A stretch of DNA of 64,000 nt, from positions 2,976,001 through 3,040,000 of the forward strand of contig NC_005125.1 of NCBI RefSeq assembly GCF_000011385.1. Direction: 5' to 3'. Position 1 is the first letter of the stretch. Each line of letters begins with the position of its first letter. Origin of the DNA: Gloeobacter violaceus PCC 7421. GTDB lineage: Bacteria > Cyanobacteriota > Cyanobacteriia > Gloeobacterales > Gloeobacteraceae. Under the pieces are notes generated by a model, which was given only the letters and a program-made list of their open reading frames with translations, made no database searches and was not told the origin of the DNA. Of the stretch, positions 26,201-34,359 are shown piece after piece. The translations under genes were made by a program, and so were the position numbers.

Positions 26201-26802
26201 CCTTTAGCGCCGATGGTCGAATTTTGGCCAGTGCCAGTGCGGATGGAACCGTGCGTTTGTGGAATGTCAGCAATGGACTGTGCGTCGCTCTATTGGCAGA
26301 ACATTCCAATTGGGTCCACTCCGTGGTCTTCAGCCCGGATGGTTCGCTCCTTGCAAGCGGCAGCGCCGACGGAACCGTCAGGCTTTGGGATTTGCAGAGC
26401 AACCGGTGTACCCGGGTTATCGAAGGGCATACCAGTCCTGTGTGGTCGGTGGCGTTCAGTGCAGATGGCACTTTGTTGGCAAGCGCGGGGGAAGACCGCA
26501 TCATCAGAATTTGGAGGACAAGCACTGGGGGAATCCATCGGGCTTTTCCTGGGCATAGCCGCCCGGTCTGGTCGGTCGCCTTCAGCCCGGATGGTCAGAC
26601 TCTCGCCAGCGGCAGCCAGGACGAAAGCATCGCCCTCTGGGAAACACACAGCGCTGAGCGCTCGCGGGTACTGCGCAATCCGAAACCTTACGAAGGGATG
26701 AATCTGAGGGCAGTATCCGGACTGACCGAAGCCCGCAAAGCGACCCTCAAAGCCCTCGGGGCGGTTGTCGATATCTCCGGGCAGGTCCGTCCGGAAACCT
26801 GA
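23281..26802 (+). CDS. STAND NTPase: HTH, NB-ARC, 14 WD40 repeats
   Basis: About 1173 aa. Residues 1-75 hold a helix-turn-helix-like domain (TLEQLSEITGLSCPTITKVLDG). The NB-ARC ATPase follows at about 95-400: GRAEELAAL, Walker A LGMGGIGKTSLS (about 125), Walker B RCLLVFDNVE (about 200), sensor VLTSREK and GGNPLAIKMVA. A short pentapeptide-like stretch (DLRGWDLSGLAIWQADLRNVNLQQCNLFQCDLSQ) leads into fourteen WD40 repeats of 42 residues, enough for two seven-bladed propellers, and a conserved tail (YEGMNLRAVSGLTEARKATLKALGAVV). This is the bacterial NLR/Apaf-1-like architecture: WD40 senses, NB-ARC oligomerises. No enzymatic effector is visible. Lower GC in the N-terminal half than in neighbours suggests transfer. 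ATG 23281 was chosen for its AGGGGA upstream. Confidence 0.92.
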   Translation: MTTLEEARAALETKNNYGASYTLEQLSEITGLSCPTITKVLDGEEGVDKRTLERFFKAFDLKLTKSDYEAAGNLSENPDGGIRATQQDWAEAVDVRNFHGRAEELAALTSWIVHDKCRLVALLGMGGIGKTSLSVKLAETVKENFDYVIWRSLRNAPPLQEILVDVFQFVGLTQSSVSYRVPNVKQSQLIDLFRRHRCLLVFDNVETVMDSARKAGYYREGYEDYGELFKSVGSSAHNSCLVLTSREKPKDLGPLEGKTLPVRSLRLTGLQENDGLELLKERGLDVATGDSKELLRYYGGNPLAIKMVASTIRTLFGNNISNFVTQGTSIFGDVRDLLSQHFNRLSELERQVMYWLSIHCEPIALTELHEVVLLPVTLPELLEAMESLSRRSLVEENKLYFSLQPVITEYTLDRLIYHAWMEIQTRKLSLLKQCFLLKAQGPDYIRSAQLRLIINPLVGRLRSFFKTLEAIEKHCEHIFSDLRREALGNQGYAAGNLLNILCAAKIDLRGWDLSGLAIWQADLRNVNLQQCNLFQCDLSQSMFTEPLGNISSVQFSPNRNVLATGDADGKVCLWQLPHGIQINICEGHTAWVWSVGFSPDGSIVASGSSDQTVRLWETTTGQCLRILQGHANSIWSVGFSPDGSIMASGSSDQTVRLWETTTGQCLRILQGHGGWVLSLAFSPDGSIVASGSSDQTVRLWETTTGQCLRILRGHTDWIHSVVFSPDGRSIASGGADRTVRLWEAATGECRKSFPGHSSLIWSVAFSPDGQSLASGGQDALIKLWDVATAQCRRILQGHTNLVYAVAFSPDGQTLASGSADQAVRLWKTDTGQCRKTIQGYTSGIYSVAFSPDGRTLASASTDHTVRLWDTATGECRQTLEGHHSWVFAVAFSPDGQTLASGSVDHTVLLWETVTGRCRKILEGHHSWVWSVVFSPDGTTIATGSADRTVRIWNAATGRLSTVLQAHTGWVSAVAFSADGRILASASADGTVRLWNVSNGLCVALLAEHSNWVHSVVFSPDGSLLASGSADGTVRLWDLQSNRCTRVIEGHTSPVWSVAFSADGTLLASAGEDRIIRIWRTSTGGIHRAFPGHSRPVWSVAFSPDGQTLASGSQDESIALWETHSAERSRVLRNPKPYEGMNLRAVSGLTEARKATLKALGAVVDISGQVRPET
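25039..26676 (+). repeat. Tandem 126-bp WD40-coding repeats
   Basis: Thirteen contiguous 126-bp units with exact period, each beginning with the GH dipeptide; one more divergent WD40 unit precedes (about 24913-25038). Units 2-4 of the propeller series (25039-25416) are nearly identical in DNA, including synonymous sites; later units are diverged. Confidence 0.95.
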
Positions 26803-26868
26803 AGGGCCAAAAAGCACTGCTCACCGGTTGCAGCACAGTCTGACCCCACAAGCAGGAGCCGCTGACTT

Positions 26869-28458
26869 TTAGCTCTTCGAGGCACTTGGACGTTCTTGTC
26901 TTTGGAGTTGGCTTTGGGAACGCTGATCTTTTACCAGAACAAAGGTGGCCAGGGCACCCAGCAGCGCCGTGGCAGCCGCCAGGAGCACGATCAGGTTAAA
27001 ACCGTCGATGAAACTGTTTTGGGCCGCTGCGGCAAACGCGTTTTGCAGCTCCGGCGGCAGCGTGCGGACCACTCCGATCAGGTCGCCGGCCGCAATCTGG
27101 CTTGCCAGTTGCGTGCTGCGCTCGGTAACAAGGCCGGGTAGGGTCGATTGCTCCAGGCTGGTGGCAACCCGCTGGGTGAGTAGCGAGCCAAGTAGCGCGA
27201 TACCCAGAGCGTGGGCGCCGTGGCGAAAGGTGCTGGTGATTCCCGAACCCATGCCGCTGCGCTGAGGGGGCAACACGGCAATAGCCACGTTCGCGATCTC
27301 TGCGTTAATCAGCCCGGCTCCGATCCCGGCCAACAAAAAGCCCGGCAAAAACGCGGTCCAGGGGGAACCCGCGTTGACCCCGTACATCCAAACAAAGCCC
27401 AGGCCGACCATGAGCATGCCGCCGCTGAGCAGCAGCCGGGCGGGCAGTACCTGGGCCAGCCGACCGCCCAGAGGCGGGCAGACCAGCAAAGGCACCGTGA
27501 GCGGCAACAGCATCAGCCCGGCTTGCAAAGGCGAGTAACCGAGAACGTTTTGAAAAAACAGGGGCAGATAGACGATCATTGCCCAAAACGAAGCGCCGTT
27601 GCTCGCCGCGAGCAACGAAGTACCCACAAAGGCGGGGTTGCCCAAAAGCGACAGGTCGAACATCGGCTGGCTCTGCCGCCGCTCAATGAGCGCAAAGGCG
27701 AACAGCAGCACGGCCGCCGCTGCCAACAAGCCGAGAATGGCAGCGCTGGTCCAACCCAGCTCGTTGCCCTGGATCAAGGCGAAACACAGCGAAAACAAAG
27801 CCGAAGTGAATGTGGTCAATCCCAGCCAATCGACCCGGGCCGCTCCGGGATCGCGCGACTCGTCCACTTTGCTCAAGGTAAAGGCGACTAGGCCGACACC
27901 GATCGGCACGTTGAGCAAAAAGATCCACCGCCAGCTGAGCAGATCCACCAGCAGGCCGCCAATCATCGGCCCGAGCGATGCGCCCACCCCCATCACCAAT
28001 CCCCAGACACCGAAGGCGTTGGCTCGCTCCGGTCCTTCGCGGAAGGTTTGGGACAGAATCGCCAGCGAGGAGATGAGCAGCAGCGCACCGCCCAACCCCT
28101 GGATGCTGCGGGCGAGGGTGAGCGTCAGGGGGGTGGTGGCGAGCCCGCAAGTGAGCGAAGTCAGGGTAAACAGCGCAAGGCCCACCAGAAACAGCCGACG
28201 GCGGCCGAAGCGGTCCGCCAGCGTTCCGGCCGCCAACAAAAAGGCGGTAAATGACAGGTTGTAACCATTGATGATCCACTGGAGATCGGCAAAGCTCGTG
28301 CGCAGCGAGCTTTCGATGTCGGGTAGGGCCAGGGCGACCACAGTGATGTCGAGCGGCACCAAAAAAGTGCCGATGCTGACCGCCAGTAAGATCGCCCACT
28401 TGTTGTCGGGCTGGGCACCCAGGTCGCGTGTGGTATTCCGGGCAACTTGCTTGGTCAT
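26869..28458 (-). CDS. MFS drug/metabolite exporter, DHA2 (14-TMS, EmrB/QacA) family
   Basis: 529 aa. It starts with GTFLVPLDITVVALALPDI (the TM1 Asp motif D1 typical of DHA2), has motif A LADRFGRRRLF after TM2, motif C-like GPMIGGLL in TM5, and about fourteen hydrophobic segments. It is a proton-driven exporter of amphipathic compounds. It is the last gene of the long minus-strand run, 42 bp after the SMP-30-like gene, and could export the cluster's product. It is convergent with the NB-ARC/WD40 gene. Confidence 0.9.
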   Translation of the reverse strand: MTKQVARNTTRDLGAQPDNKWAILLAVSIGTFLVPLDITVVALALPDIESSLRTSFADLQWIINGYNLSFTAFLLAAGTLADRFGRRRLFLVGLALFTLTSLTCGLATTPLTLTLARSIQGLGGALLLISSLAILSQTFREGPERANAFGVWGLVMGVGASLGPMIGGLLVDLLSWRWIFLLNVPIGVGLVAFTLSKVDESRDPGAARVDWLGLTTFTSALFSLCFALIQGNELGWTSAAILGLLAAAAVLLFAFALIERRQSQPMFDLSLLGNPAFVGTSLLAASNGASFWAMIVYLPLFFQNVLGYSPLQAGLMLLPLTVPLLVCPPLGGRLAQVLPARLLLSGGMLMVGLGFVWMYGVNAGSPWTAFLPGFLLAGIGAGLINAEIANVAIAVLPPQRSGMGSGITSTFRHGAHALGIALLGSLLTQRVATSLEQSTLPGLVTERSTQLASQIAAGDLIGVVRTLPPELQNAFAAAAQNSFIDGFNLIVLLAAATALLGALATFVLVKDQRSQSQLQRQERPSASKS

Positions 28459-28500
28459 TGGCGTTTGACCTCCTCATGGTTGATGGGTAGACGCATCGGG

Positions 28501-29502
28501 CTAGAAGGGCAATACATCCAGCCAGTACAGGAACTGCCAGGCCGTTTGTGGGTCGGCGAAGAGCTCTCGATCGCGCGCATTCAGGACAAACGTCTTTCCC
28601 TGGACCTCAACGGCGGTCGTCGGAACGTCCAACGACGGGTCGGTGAAGGTTTGCTCGATGCGCGACGAACGCCAACCGTCCGCTGAAATGAGCAGGTCGA
28701 TGCGGTCTTTGACCGCCGCCGGATCTGCTAACCCGCTGCTGTTGCGAACGACAGCCAGTTTTCCGTCCGAGCGCAGCACCATGCCGTCGGCTCCCAAGAT
28801 CGACTCTTCGAGCCGCACTTCGCTAAAAGCACCGGGATTTTGCAAGGGGAGCTTCCAGAGCAAGCCGCCGCTGTAGCTGGCCAGCAGCAGGTAGCCGTCG
28901 GGATGGTAAACGATGCCGTTCAAGTTGATCCCGTCGAACTGGAGCGCCTCGGATGTCAGGAAGACAGAGGCCTGACCGGCCTGGTCGATCTTGTAGACCG
29001 CCGGTGTCAGGCTGTCGGTGACGTAGACGTTGCCGTCAGGATCGAAAGTCAGGTCGTTGGCGATATGGGCTCCCGGCAGCAAGAAATTGAGATCGAAGAC
29101 CCGCCGCCGCCGGCCGTGGGGCAGCTCGTATTCGATCACGCGGGCAAGGTTGTTGATCGTCCGGTCGCTGCTTTTGGGGCCTACCCCCGCATCGGTAACG
29201 CAGACCAACAGACGGTTGCGCCGCGCGTCGACATGCAGGCCGACACTGGTAATCAAGTCCGGATCCCGGATGAAGGGGTGGTAGGTGCCGGTGGCGTCAA
29301 TGCGCCCGATCGTGCCGTATTTGAGGGAACTTACAAAAAACTGCCGGGTTCTGGCATCGAAGGTGACACCTTCGGGATAGGTTCCCGGCGGCGTCTGAAA
29401 GTAAAGGCGTTGGGCGTAGGTCGGTACCCCCCAAAGCACCCACAGCAGCGCCGTCAGCCCGAGCCGGCTGCACCAGCCGACAGTAGAGCGTGTGTTCAGC
29501 AT
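28501..29502 (-). CDS. Exported SMP-30/gluconolactonase-like beta-propeller
   Basis: 333 aa from ATG 29502. A signal peptide is clear (LGLTALLWVLWGVPTYAQ, cleavage after about residue 31). The mature part has SMP-30-type propeller blades: YPEGVTFDARTRQFFVSS, ITSVGLHVDARRNRLLVCV, IANDLTFDPDGNVYVTDS, LNGIVYHPDGYLLLASY, GADGMVLRSDGKLAVV. Relatives are Ca-dependent lactonases or sugar-binding proteins. Within a cluster that may make lactone-like lipids, a lactonase role is conceivable but unproven. It is 40 bp after the GMC oxidoreductase gene. Confidence 0.85.
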   Translation of the reverse strand: MLNTRSTVGWCSRLGLTALLWVLWGVPTYAQRLYFQTPPGTYPEGVTFDARTRQFFVSSLKYGTIGRIDATGTYHPFIRDPDLITSVGLHVDARRNRLLVCVTDAGVGPKSSDRTINNLARVIEYELPHGRRRRVFDLNFLLPGAHIANDLTFDPDGNVYVTDSLTPAVYKIDQAGQASVFLTSEALQFDGINLNGIVYHPDGYLLLASYSGGLLWKLPLQNPGAFSEVRLEESILGADGMVLRSDGKLAVVRNSSGLADPAAVKDRIDLLISADGWRSSRIEQTFTDPSLDVPTTAVEVQGKTFVLNARDRELFADPQTAWQFLYWLDVLPF

Positions 29503-29542
29503 TGGTGTTGTCCAAATCGGTGAAATTGCAGTACGCCCAGGC

Positions 29543-31081
29543 TCAAAGGCGCCGATCGAGAAACCGCTCCAGGCACCGTTCCGCCAGGGCGGCGATGGTG
29601 AGCGCCGGATTTGTGCAGGCGGTCGAGCCGGGGATAAGCGCCCCGTCCACCACGTAGAGTCCCTCGTAGCCTCGGACGCGACCATCGGTGTCGCATACTT
29701 TGTCCATGGCCGCGCCACCGAGGGGATGGGCAGTGATCCCGGTGTCCGCCGGGGCCGTTGTCGCCGTCTCGTTGGCCGCATCGAGGATGTCGTAGGTGAG
29801 TTGCACCGCCTGCGCGTTGCGTCGGGCGGTGGCCGTGGCGGTGGGCCAGTTGAGCGCGACAGTGTCCGTGGCGGCGTCGTAGCTGAGCGAGCCTTCCGGC
29901 TTGACCGGCTGGAGCCCTGTATGGACCAGGGCTCCTTGCGGGCTGTTGTAGAAGGGCGTGTGCACAAGCACAGTCGGGGCGAGCGGGTTGTCGAGATGTT
30001 CGATGACTGCTGTCGCCGGTCCCCCTTGGGTGGGATTGGTCGGCGTGCTGCCCTGGCGGGTGCCCAGCGTGTCGCCGTTGGTTCCCCAGAAGCGGCCCAC
30101 CGCCTGGTTCAAACGGGGTAGGGTTCCTGTCGCTTTTGCCCGCAGCAGCAGTTCGGTCGTACCGATCGAGCCCGCCGCCAAAAACAAATAGCGGCAGCGA
30201 AACGTGCGGCGGACCTGTACCTGCCCGGCCTCGTCGATCTGGTTGCACTGGATTTGAAAGCCGCCCCGGCCCGCTTCGGCAATGGCCGTCACCACATGCA
30301 AGGGGAGAATTTCGACATTGCCCGTCGCTTCCGCCTGGGCCAGGTAGTTGCGGTCAAGACTGTTTTTGGCGCCGCTGTTGATGCCGTAGAAAACATCGCC
30401 CACGATCGTAGAAGCCGCCCGACGGCCTTGGATCTCCTGGCGCACGATGTCCCAATCGACGGCAATATCGAGAAGGCGATGGCTGAGACCGGCGCGGGCC
30501 GCCTGCTGCAAGAAGACGCGGGTGCCCTCGTAGTAGGGTGTCCCCAGGATGTCCGCGGGCACAGGCGCGGGCTTGAGCTGAGAGCGCACCCGCGGGTAGT
30601 AGACCCGATCAAGTTCGTCGTAGTCGATGGACCCTGGAAAGGCTTGATAGAACAGTTCGCGGCGGGGTTGGTAGAGCACGGCGTTGTAGACGAGCGATCC
30701 GCCGCCCACGCCGGCCCCGCGGAAAGCGGCGATGCCGTTGCCGACCTTGACATCCAGGATGCCCGTGTAGATATCGATCGCCACCGGCTCAAACAGCAGG
30801 GTTGTCGGGCTAAGCCAGGCAGCCCGTCCGTCCGGCTTGCTGTAGGTGCAAAACGTATCTTGGCTCGGCGCAATCGGCCAGCGGCGGCCGCGCTCCAGCA
30901 CCAGGGTGCTAAAACCGGCCTGACCCAAACGCAGAGCTGCTACTGCCCCGCCGAACCCGCTTCCAATTACCACGGCGTCGAGCGCCGCATCGGCGCCGCG
31001 GGCCGGCTCGATCCGCGCGCCGGCTGACGCCAGCAGAGCGGCCTGCAGCAGACGGCGACGCTTCAAGCGCATATCAGTCAT
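29543..31081 (-). CDS. GMC family FAD oxidoreductase (cholesterol-oxidase-like)
   Basis: 512 aa. An N-terminal KRRRLLQAALLASAGA stretch looks like a Tat signal, then the FAD motif VVIGSGFGGAVAALRL (about 36-51), GAGVGGGSLVYNAVLY (the covalent-type/FAD loop of cholesterol oxidases, about 125), and the C-terminal GMC active site ITAHPLGGAAMDK plus NPALTIAALAER with catalytic His and Asn. It oxidises an alcohol, such as a sterol or long-chain alcohol, to ketone or aldehyde with O2 or another acceptor, probably in the periplasm. It is cotranscribed (31-bp and 40-bp gaps) with oxidoreductase and propeller genes. Confidence 0.88.
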   Translation of the reverse strand: MTDMRLKRRRLLQAALLASAGARIEPARGADAALDAVVIGSGFGGAVAALRLGQAGFSTLVLERGRRWPIAPSQDTFCTYSKPDGRAAWLSPTTLLFEPVAIDIYTGILDVKVGNGIAAFRGAGVGGGSLVYNAVLYQPRRELFYQAFPGSIDYDELDRVYYPRVRSQLKPAPVPADILGTPYYEGTRVFLQQAARAGLSHRLLDIAVDWDIVRQEIQGRRAASTIVGDVFYGINSGAKNSLDRNYLAQAEATGNVEILPLHVVTAIAEAGRGGFQIQCNQIDEAGQVQVRRTFRCRYLFLAAGSIGTTELLLRAKATGTLPRLNQAVGRFWGTNGDTLGTRQGSTPTNPTQGGPATAVIEHLDNPLAPTVLVHTPFYNSPQGALVHTGLQPVKPEGSLSYDAATDTVALNWPTATATARRNAQAVQLTYDILDAANETATTAPADTGITAHPLGGAAMDKVCDTDGRVRGYEGLYVVDGALIPGSTACTNPALTIAALAERCLERFLDRRL

Positions 31082-31112
31082 CGGTACTCTCGGTAGGGTG
31101 CTTCAAAGGGGG

Positions 31113-32102
31113 CTACCGGCCAATTTTGAGGATGAGCTTGCCGGTGGTGGCCCGCTGCTCGATGCGGCGGTGGGCCTCGTCGGCCGCCTCGAGGGGCAGT
31201 ACGCCGCTGATCGGAACGTGCAGTTCATCCCGGGCGATCCACTCGAGCACCCGGCGCGCGGCGTCTTTGATCTTCTCGGGCGCCTGCAGGCACACCGCCA
31301 GCAGATTGAAGCCCTGCACCCCCTTACTCGACAGCCATAGGCCGTTGGTCGACTGAAAAGTGTCCTCGCCGTTGCCGGCATTGCCCAGAACGATAAGCTG
31401 CCCCAGCACGCTCAACACTTCGAGGCTCTCGCTGCGCAGGTTGCCGCCAACCGGATCGACGACGATCTGCACCCCGGCGCCACCCGTGGCCGCGATCACC
31501 GCCTCACGGTAGTGCTCGCGCAAAAACACGCGGTCGTAACCGTGCGCTTGGGCGTAAGCAATCTTGTCGGGGCTGCCGACGGTGCCGAGCACCTGGCCGG
31601 CTCCGAGCCGACGGGCGACTTGGCCGAGAGCGCTGCCGAGTCCCCCGGCCGCCGCATGCACCAGCACCGCATCACCGGGGGTAAATCGAGCGGCGGCCGA
31701 CAGCACCAGATAGGCCGTGATCATGGTGCAGGGGAAGGCGGCGGCGGCGGCGAGATCGACGGGCCTTTCGAGAGTATCAAGAGCGAAGGTGAGGGCGGCG
31801 GGGGAGCGCACCACCTCCGCATAACCGCCCTGGCCGACGATGGTGAGCGCGGCGACCGGTTGGCCGACCTGCAGGTCCGTCACCCCCTCGCCGACAGCCC
31901 GAATGTGGCCTGCCACCTCGATGCCCGGTACAAAGGGCAACGGCACAGCGACGAACCCGCGCCGGAACATCAGTTCGAGATAATTGACTCCGGCGTACTC
32001 GACATCGATGGTGACTTCGCCGACTTCAGGCTGGGGGTCGGGCATCTGACAGGCTGCGAGATTCTCCGGTCCGCCGAAACTTTTGATCGCGACTGCACGC
32101 AT
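31113..32102 (-). CDS. Quinone-oxidoreductase-type MDR (zinc-independent enoyl/quinone reductase)
   Basis: 329 aa. N-terminal GroES-like part with YAGVNYLELMFRRG, PFVPGIEVAGHI and VGQPVAAL, then Rossmann AAAGGLGSALGQVA (about 150). The zinc ligands of alcohol dehydrogenases are absent (no GHE or Cys cluster), so it is a QOR/enoyl reductase-like NADPH enzyme that reduces C=C bonds of enones or quinones. Gaps of 47 bp and 31 bp to its neighbours support one transcript. Confidence 0.9.
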   Translation of the reverse strand: MRAVAIKSFGGPENLAACQMPDPQPEVGEVTIDVEYAGVNYLELMFRRGFVAVPLPFVPGIEVAGHIRAVGEGVTDLQVGQPVAALTIVGQGGYAEVVRSPAALTFALDTLERPVDLAAAAAFPCTMITAYLVLSAAARFTPGDAVLVHAAAGGLGSALGQVARRLGAGQVLGTVGSPDKIAYAQAHGYDRVFLREHYREAVIAATGGAGVQIVVDPVGGNLRSESLEVLSVLGQLIVLGNAGNGEDTFQSTNGLWLSSKGVQGFNLLAVCLQAPEKIKDAARRVLEWIARDELHVPISGVLPLEAADEAHRRIEQRATTGKLILKIGR

Positions 32103-32149
32103 AAAAAAGACTCCATTGCTCGGATAAACGGTGGAAGCGTCGGCGATTG

Positions 32150-33046
32150 TCAGTCCCGGCCCCGGACAGGCGCCGGGCCAATGCGGTCGACAGAGGCTTT
32201 TTGAAAGCGGCCGGACAGCACGTCGCTGGCCGGGTCGGTTTGGATGAAAAGAATCTCTTTGCCGAGGCTCACCAGCACAAAGTTGAGCTGCCGCACCGCG
32301 CCGGAGGACGTGGTAGTCACAGACATCACCCCCGTACAGTCCGGGTTGATCGTGTACGCGATGGTGGCGGTCCGCTCGGCCACACTGCCCACCGCGTTCG
32401 CCGTCTCCGTCAAAGTGCCCCCGCCCCGCCCGTCAAAGTCGGCCGCCCCAACGCTAAGAAGCGGTGTGATTACCGCTCCGGCGCTCGGCGGGCTGACCTG
32501 TGGATTGGAGCCCCCGGCTGCAAAAGCGTATTCTCCCCGCAGGCTGCCGGGGGTGCAGCTGCCGCCCGGCCGGGTGGTGGCGGGCATCCACAGCTTTTTG
32601 AAGGTGGCGGCCACCACGGGCGAGGTCGGAACCTTCTGTACCAGCAGCACTTCGTTGCCGTGGGCGGTAACGGCGATGCTGTAGGTATTGGTCGTGCCGG
32701 TCAAGGTACTGGTGGCGACCATCTCGCCGCTGCAGTCCGGGTTGATCTGATAGGTGCCCGTAAAGGAAGTGTCGAGCGCCTCGCCGTTGACGTTCAGCTT
32801 TTCGGTCATCAAGGTGAGATTGCCCTTGCCGTCGAAATGGCTGATGCCGACGCCCACCAGAGGACCGAGAAAGGGAATCGGCGAGGGCGGATCGGTGGGC
32901 ACGCCCGTGCCGCTCACGATAAAGCCGTAGTCGCCTTGAACCGCAGCGAGGCCGCAGGCGGGTCTGGCCTGCGAGACCTGCGGGGCAAAGCTGCCCAGAC
33001 CGAAGGCGGTACAGGTTGTCAGTCCGAGGATCAAAAGACAACGCAT
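32150..33046 (-). CDS. Exported protein with two tandem repeats of an unknown domain
   Basis: 298 aa from ATG 33046, which has AGGAG at the right distance. A signal peptide (CLLILGLTTCTAFGLGSFA) leads to two homologous units of about 125 residues: CGLAAVQGDYGFIVSG...YQINPDCSG...GNEVLLVQ and CTPGSLRGEYAFAAGG...YTINPDCTG...GKEILFIQ. Each has FDGxGxxTLT and an invariant Cys pair, probably a disulfide. I do not recognise a family name. It lies between two oxidoreductases in the cluster, so it may bind the lipid product or a cofactor outside the membrane; this is a guess. Confidence 0.75.
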   Translation of the reverse strand: MRCLLILGLTTCTAFGLGSFAPQVSQARPACGLAAVQGDYGFIVSGTGVPTDPPSPIPFLGPLVGVGISHFDGKGNLTLMTEKLNVNGEALDTSFTGTYQINPDCSGEMVATSTLTGTTNTYSIAVTAHGNEVLLVQKVPTSPVVAATFKKLWMPATTRPGGSCTPGSLRGEYAFAAGGSNPQVSPPSAGAVITPLLSVGAADFDGRGGGTLTETANAVGSVAERTATIAYTINPDCTGVMSVTTTSSGAVRQLNFVLVSLGKEILFIQTDPASDVLSGRFQKASVDRIGPAPVRGRD

Positions 33047-33059
33047 AGTCGGCACTCTC

Positions 33060-34334
33060 CTAGCGATGGATATTGGGCGGAATACTGTTCTTGATGCGCA
33101 GGCGGGCGGGCCACAGGCCGAAGGCGAGCAGCCGCGTCGGCAGTTCCCGCAGCCCGGGCAGGCGCAGCAGCCGCCGCAGCAGGGTCGGTTTGGGCGGAAT
33201 GCCTTCGTTGGCGGCTGTGGCCAACAGCTGGTCCTGGATCATCGCCTGGTAGTACTGGCTGAGGCGGGTGGGCAGTTCCCGGCGGCGCTGGACGGCGGCC
33301 AGGTGGCCCACCCCGACGCGCCCGCTGCGCAAAGGCCCCGCCAGAACATTGGCCGCAGCGACCGCGTCCTGGATTGCGTAGCTGATGCCCACCCCACCGA
33401 AAGGCGACATCACGTGGGCCGCATCGCCAATCAGCAACAGCCCCGGGCGGTACCAGCGGCGGACATAACCCGATTCGACCGACAGCAGCGACGCCTGTGA
33501 CCAGTCCTTGAGCAGCCCCACCCGGTCGGCCAGTTCCGGCACCAGCGTCGTCACCGACCGGCGCAACCCCTCGATGCCCTGGGCGCGCAGTTTCTGGTAG
33601 GTGCCCTTGCGGATGATATAGCTGATTTGCCAGACATCGGAGCGATCGGCCTGGCCCATGACCGCCCCCTGACCGACCCGGTAGAGTACCCCCTCCGGTT
33701 CGTGGGGGTAGCGCGGCAGGCGGAACCAGAGCACGTCTACGGCTTGGGAAAATTTGACCAGATCGATGCCGGCCATCTGGCGGGTGCGCGAGGAGCGTCC
33801 GTCCGCACCGACCGTCAGGGCGCAGCGGGCCTCCTGCGGTCCGTCCGGGCCATTGAAGACTACCCCGCGGATTTCGCCCTCCTCCTCGATGAGCCGCTGC
33901 ACGCTGGTGGCCATGAAGACTCGGAAATTCGCGTAGCGCTTTGCCTCGGCGACCATGAAGTTCAAAAAGTCCTTCTGGGCGACCATGGTCATGTAGTTGT
34001 GGTGGGTCGGCAAGCGGCTGAAATCAGCCACCCGGGCCGCCCCCACGGCGCTGACCATGGTGAGGGTTTTGAGCTTGCTGTGCTTGTGCTCCAAAAGGCG
34101 CTCGGTCAATCGAAGATCGTCCATCAACTCCATGACCACGGCGTGCAGCGAGTCGCCCCGAAAATCGCGGTCGAAGTCTTTTTGCGCTTCGAAGAGGATC
34201 ACCGAGACCCCCTGGCGGGCCAACAGCAGGGAGAGGACGGCCCCCGCCGGTCCGCCGCCGATGATGATGCAGTCCGCCTGCAAAGCGGCTTTGCCGCGTT
34301 CTGCAGCCAGGGTGTTGCGGTTGTTGAATGCCAT
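33060..34334 (-). CDS. FAD-dependent monooxygenase (PHBH/UbiH fold)
   Basis: 424 aa. ADP-binding motif IIIGGGPAGAVLSLLLARQG (about 23-42), the second FAD motif LLIGDAAHVMSPFGGVGISYAIQDA (about 300-325), and the DG motif GADGRSSRTRQ (about 175). This is the class A flavin hydroxylase/epoxidase or halogenase-like fold; residues of halogenases (WxWxIP) are not seen. It may hydroxylate or epoxidise an aromatic or alkene, possibly a polyene acyl chain. It is 25 bp downstream of the HAD gene. Confidence 0.9.
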   Translation of the reverse strand: MAFNNRNTLAAERGKAALQADCIIIGGGPAGAVLSLLLARQGVSVILFEAQKDFDRDFRGDSLHAVVMELMDDLRLTERLLEHKHSKLKTLTMVSAVGAARVADFSRLPTHHNYMTMVAQKDFLNFMVAEAKRYANFRVFMATSVQRLIEEEGEIRGVVFNGPDGPQEARCALTVGADGRSSRTRQMAGIDLVKFSQAVDVLWFRLPRYPHEPEGVLYRVGQGAVMGQADRSDVWQISYIIRKGTYQKLRAQGIEGLRRSVTTLVPELADRVGLLKDWSQASLLSVESGYVRRWYRPGLLLIGDAAHVMSPFGGVGISYAIQDAVAAANVLAGPLRSGRVGVGHLAAVQRRRELPTRLSQYYQAMIQDQLLATAANEGIPPKPTLLRRLLRLPGLRELPTRLLAFGLWPARLRIKNSIPPNIHR

Positions 34335-34359
34335 GAGAAAACCCCCAAATATCTCTGTC

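Noticed and set aside
25039-26676. Regularly spaced repeats that might suggest a CRISPR or satellite array
   Set aside because: The 126-bp period is exactly the 42-residue WD40 unit in an intact reading frame; there are no short identical repeats with unique spacers.
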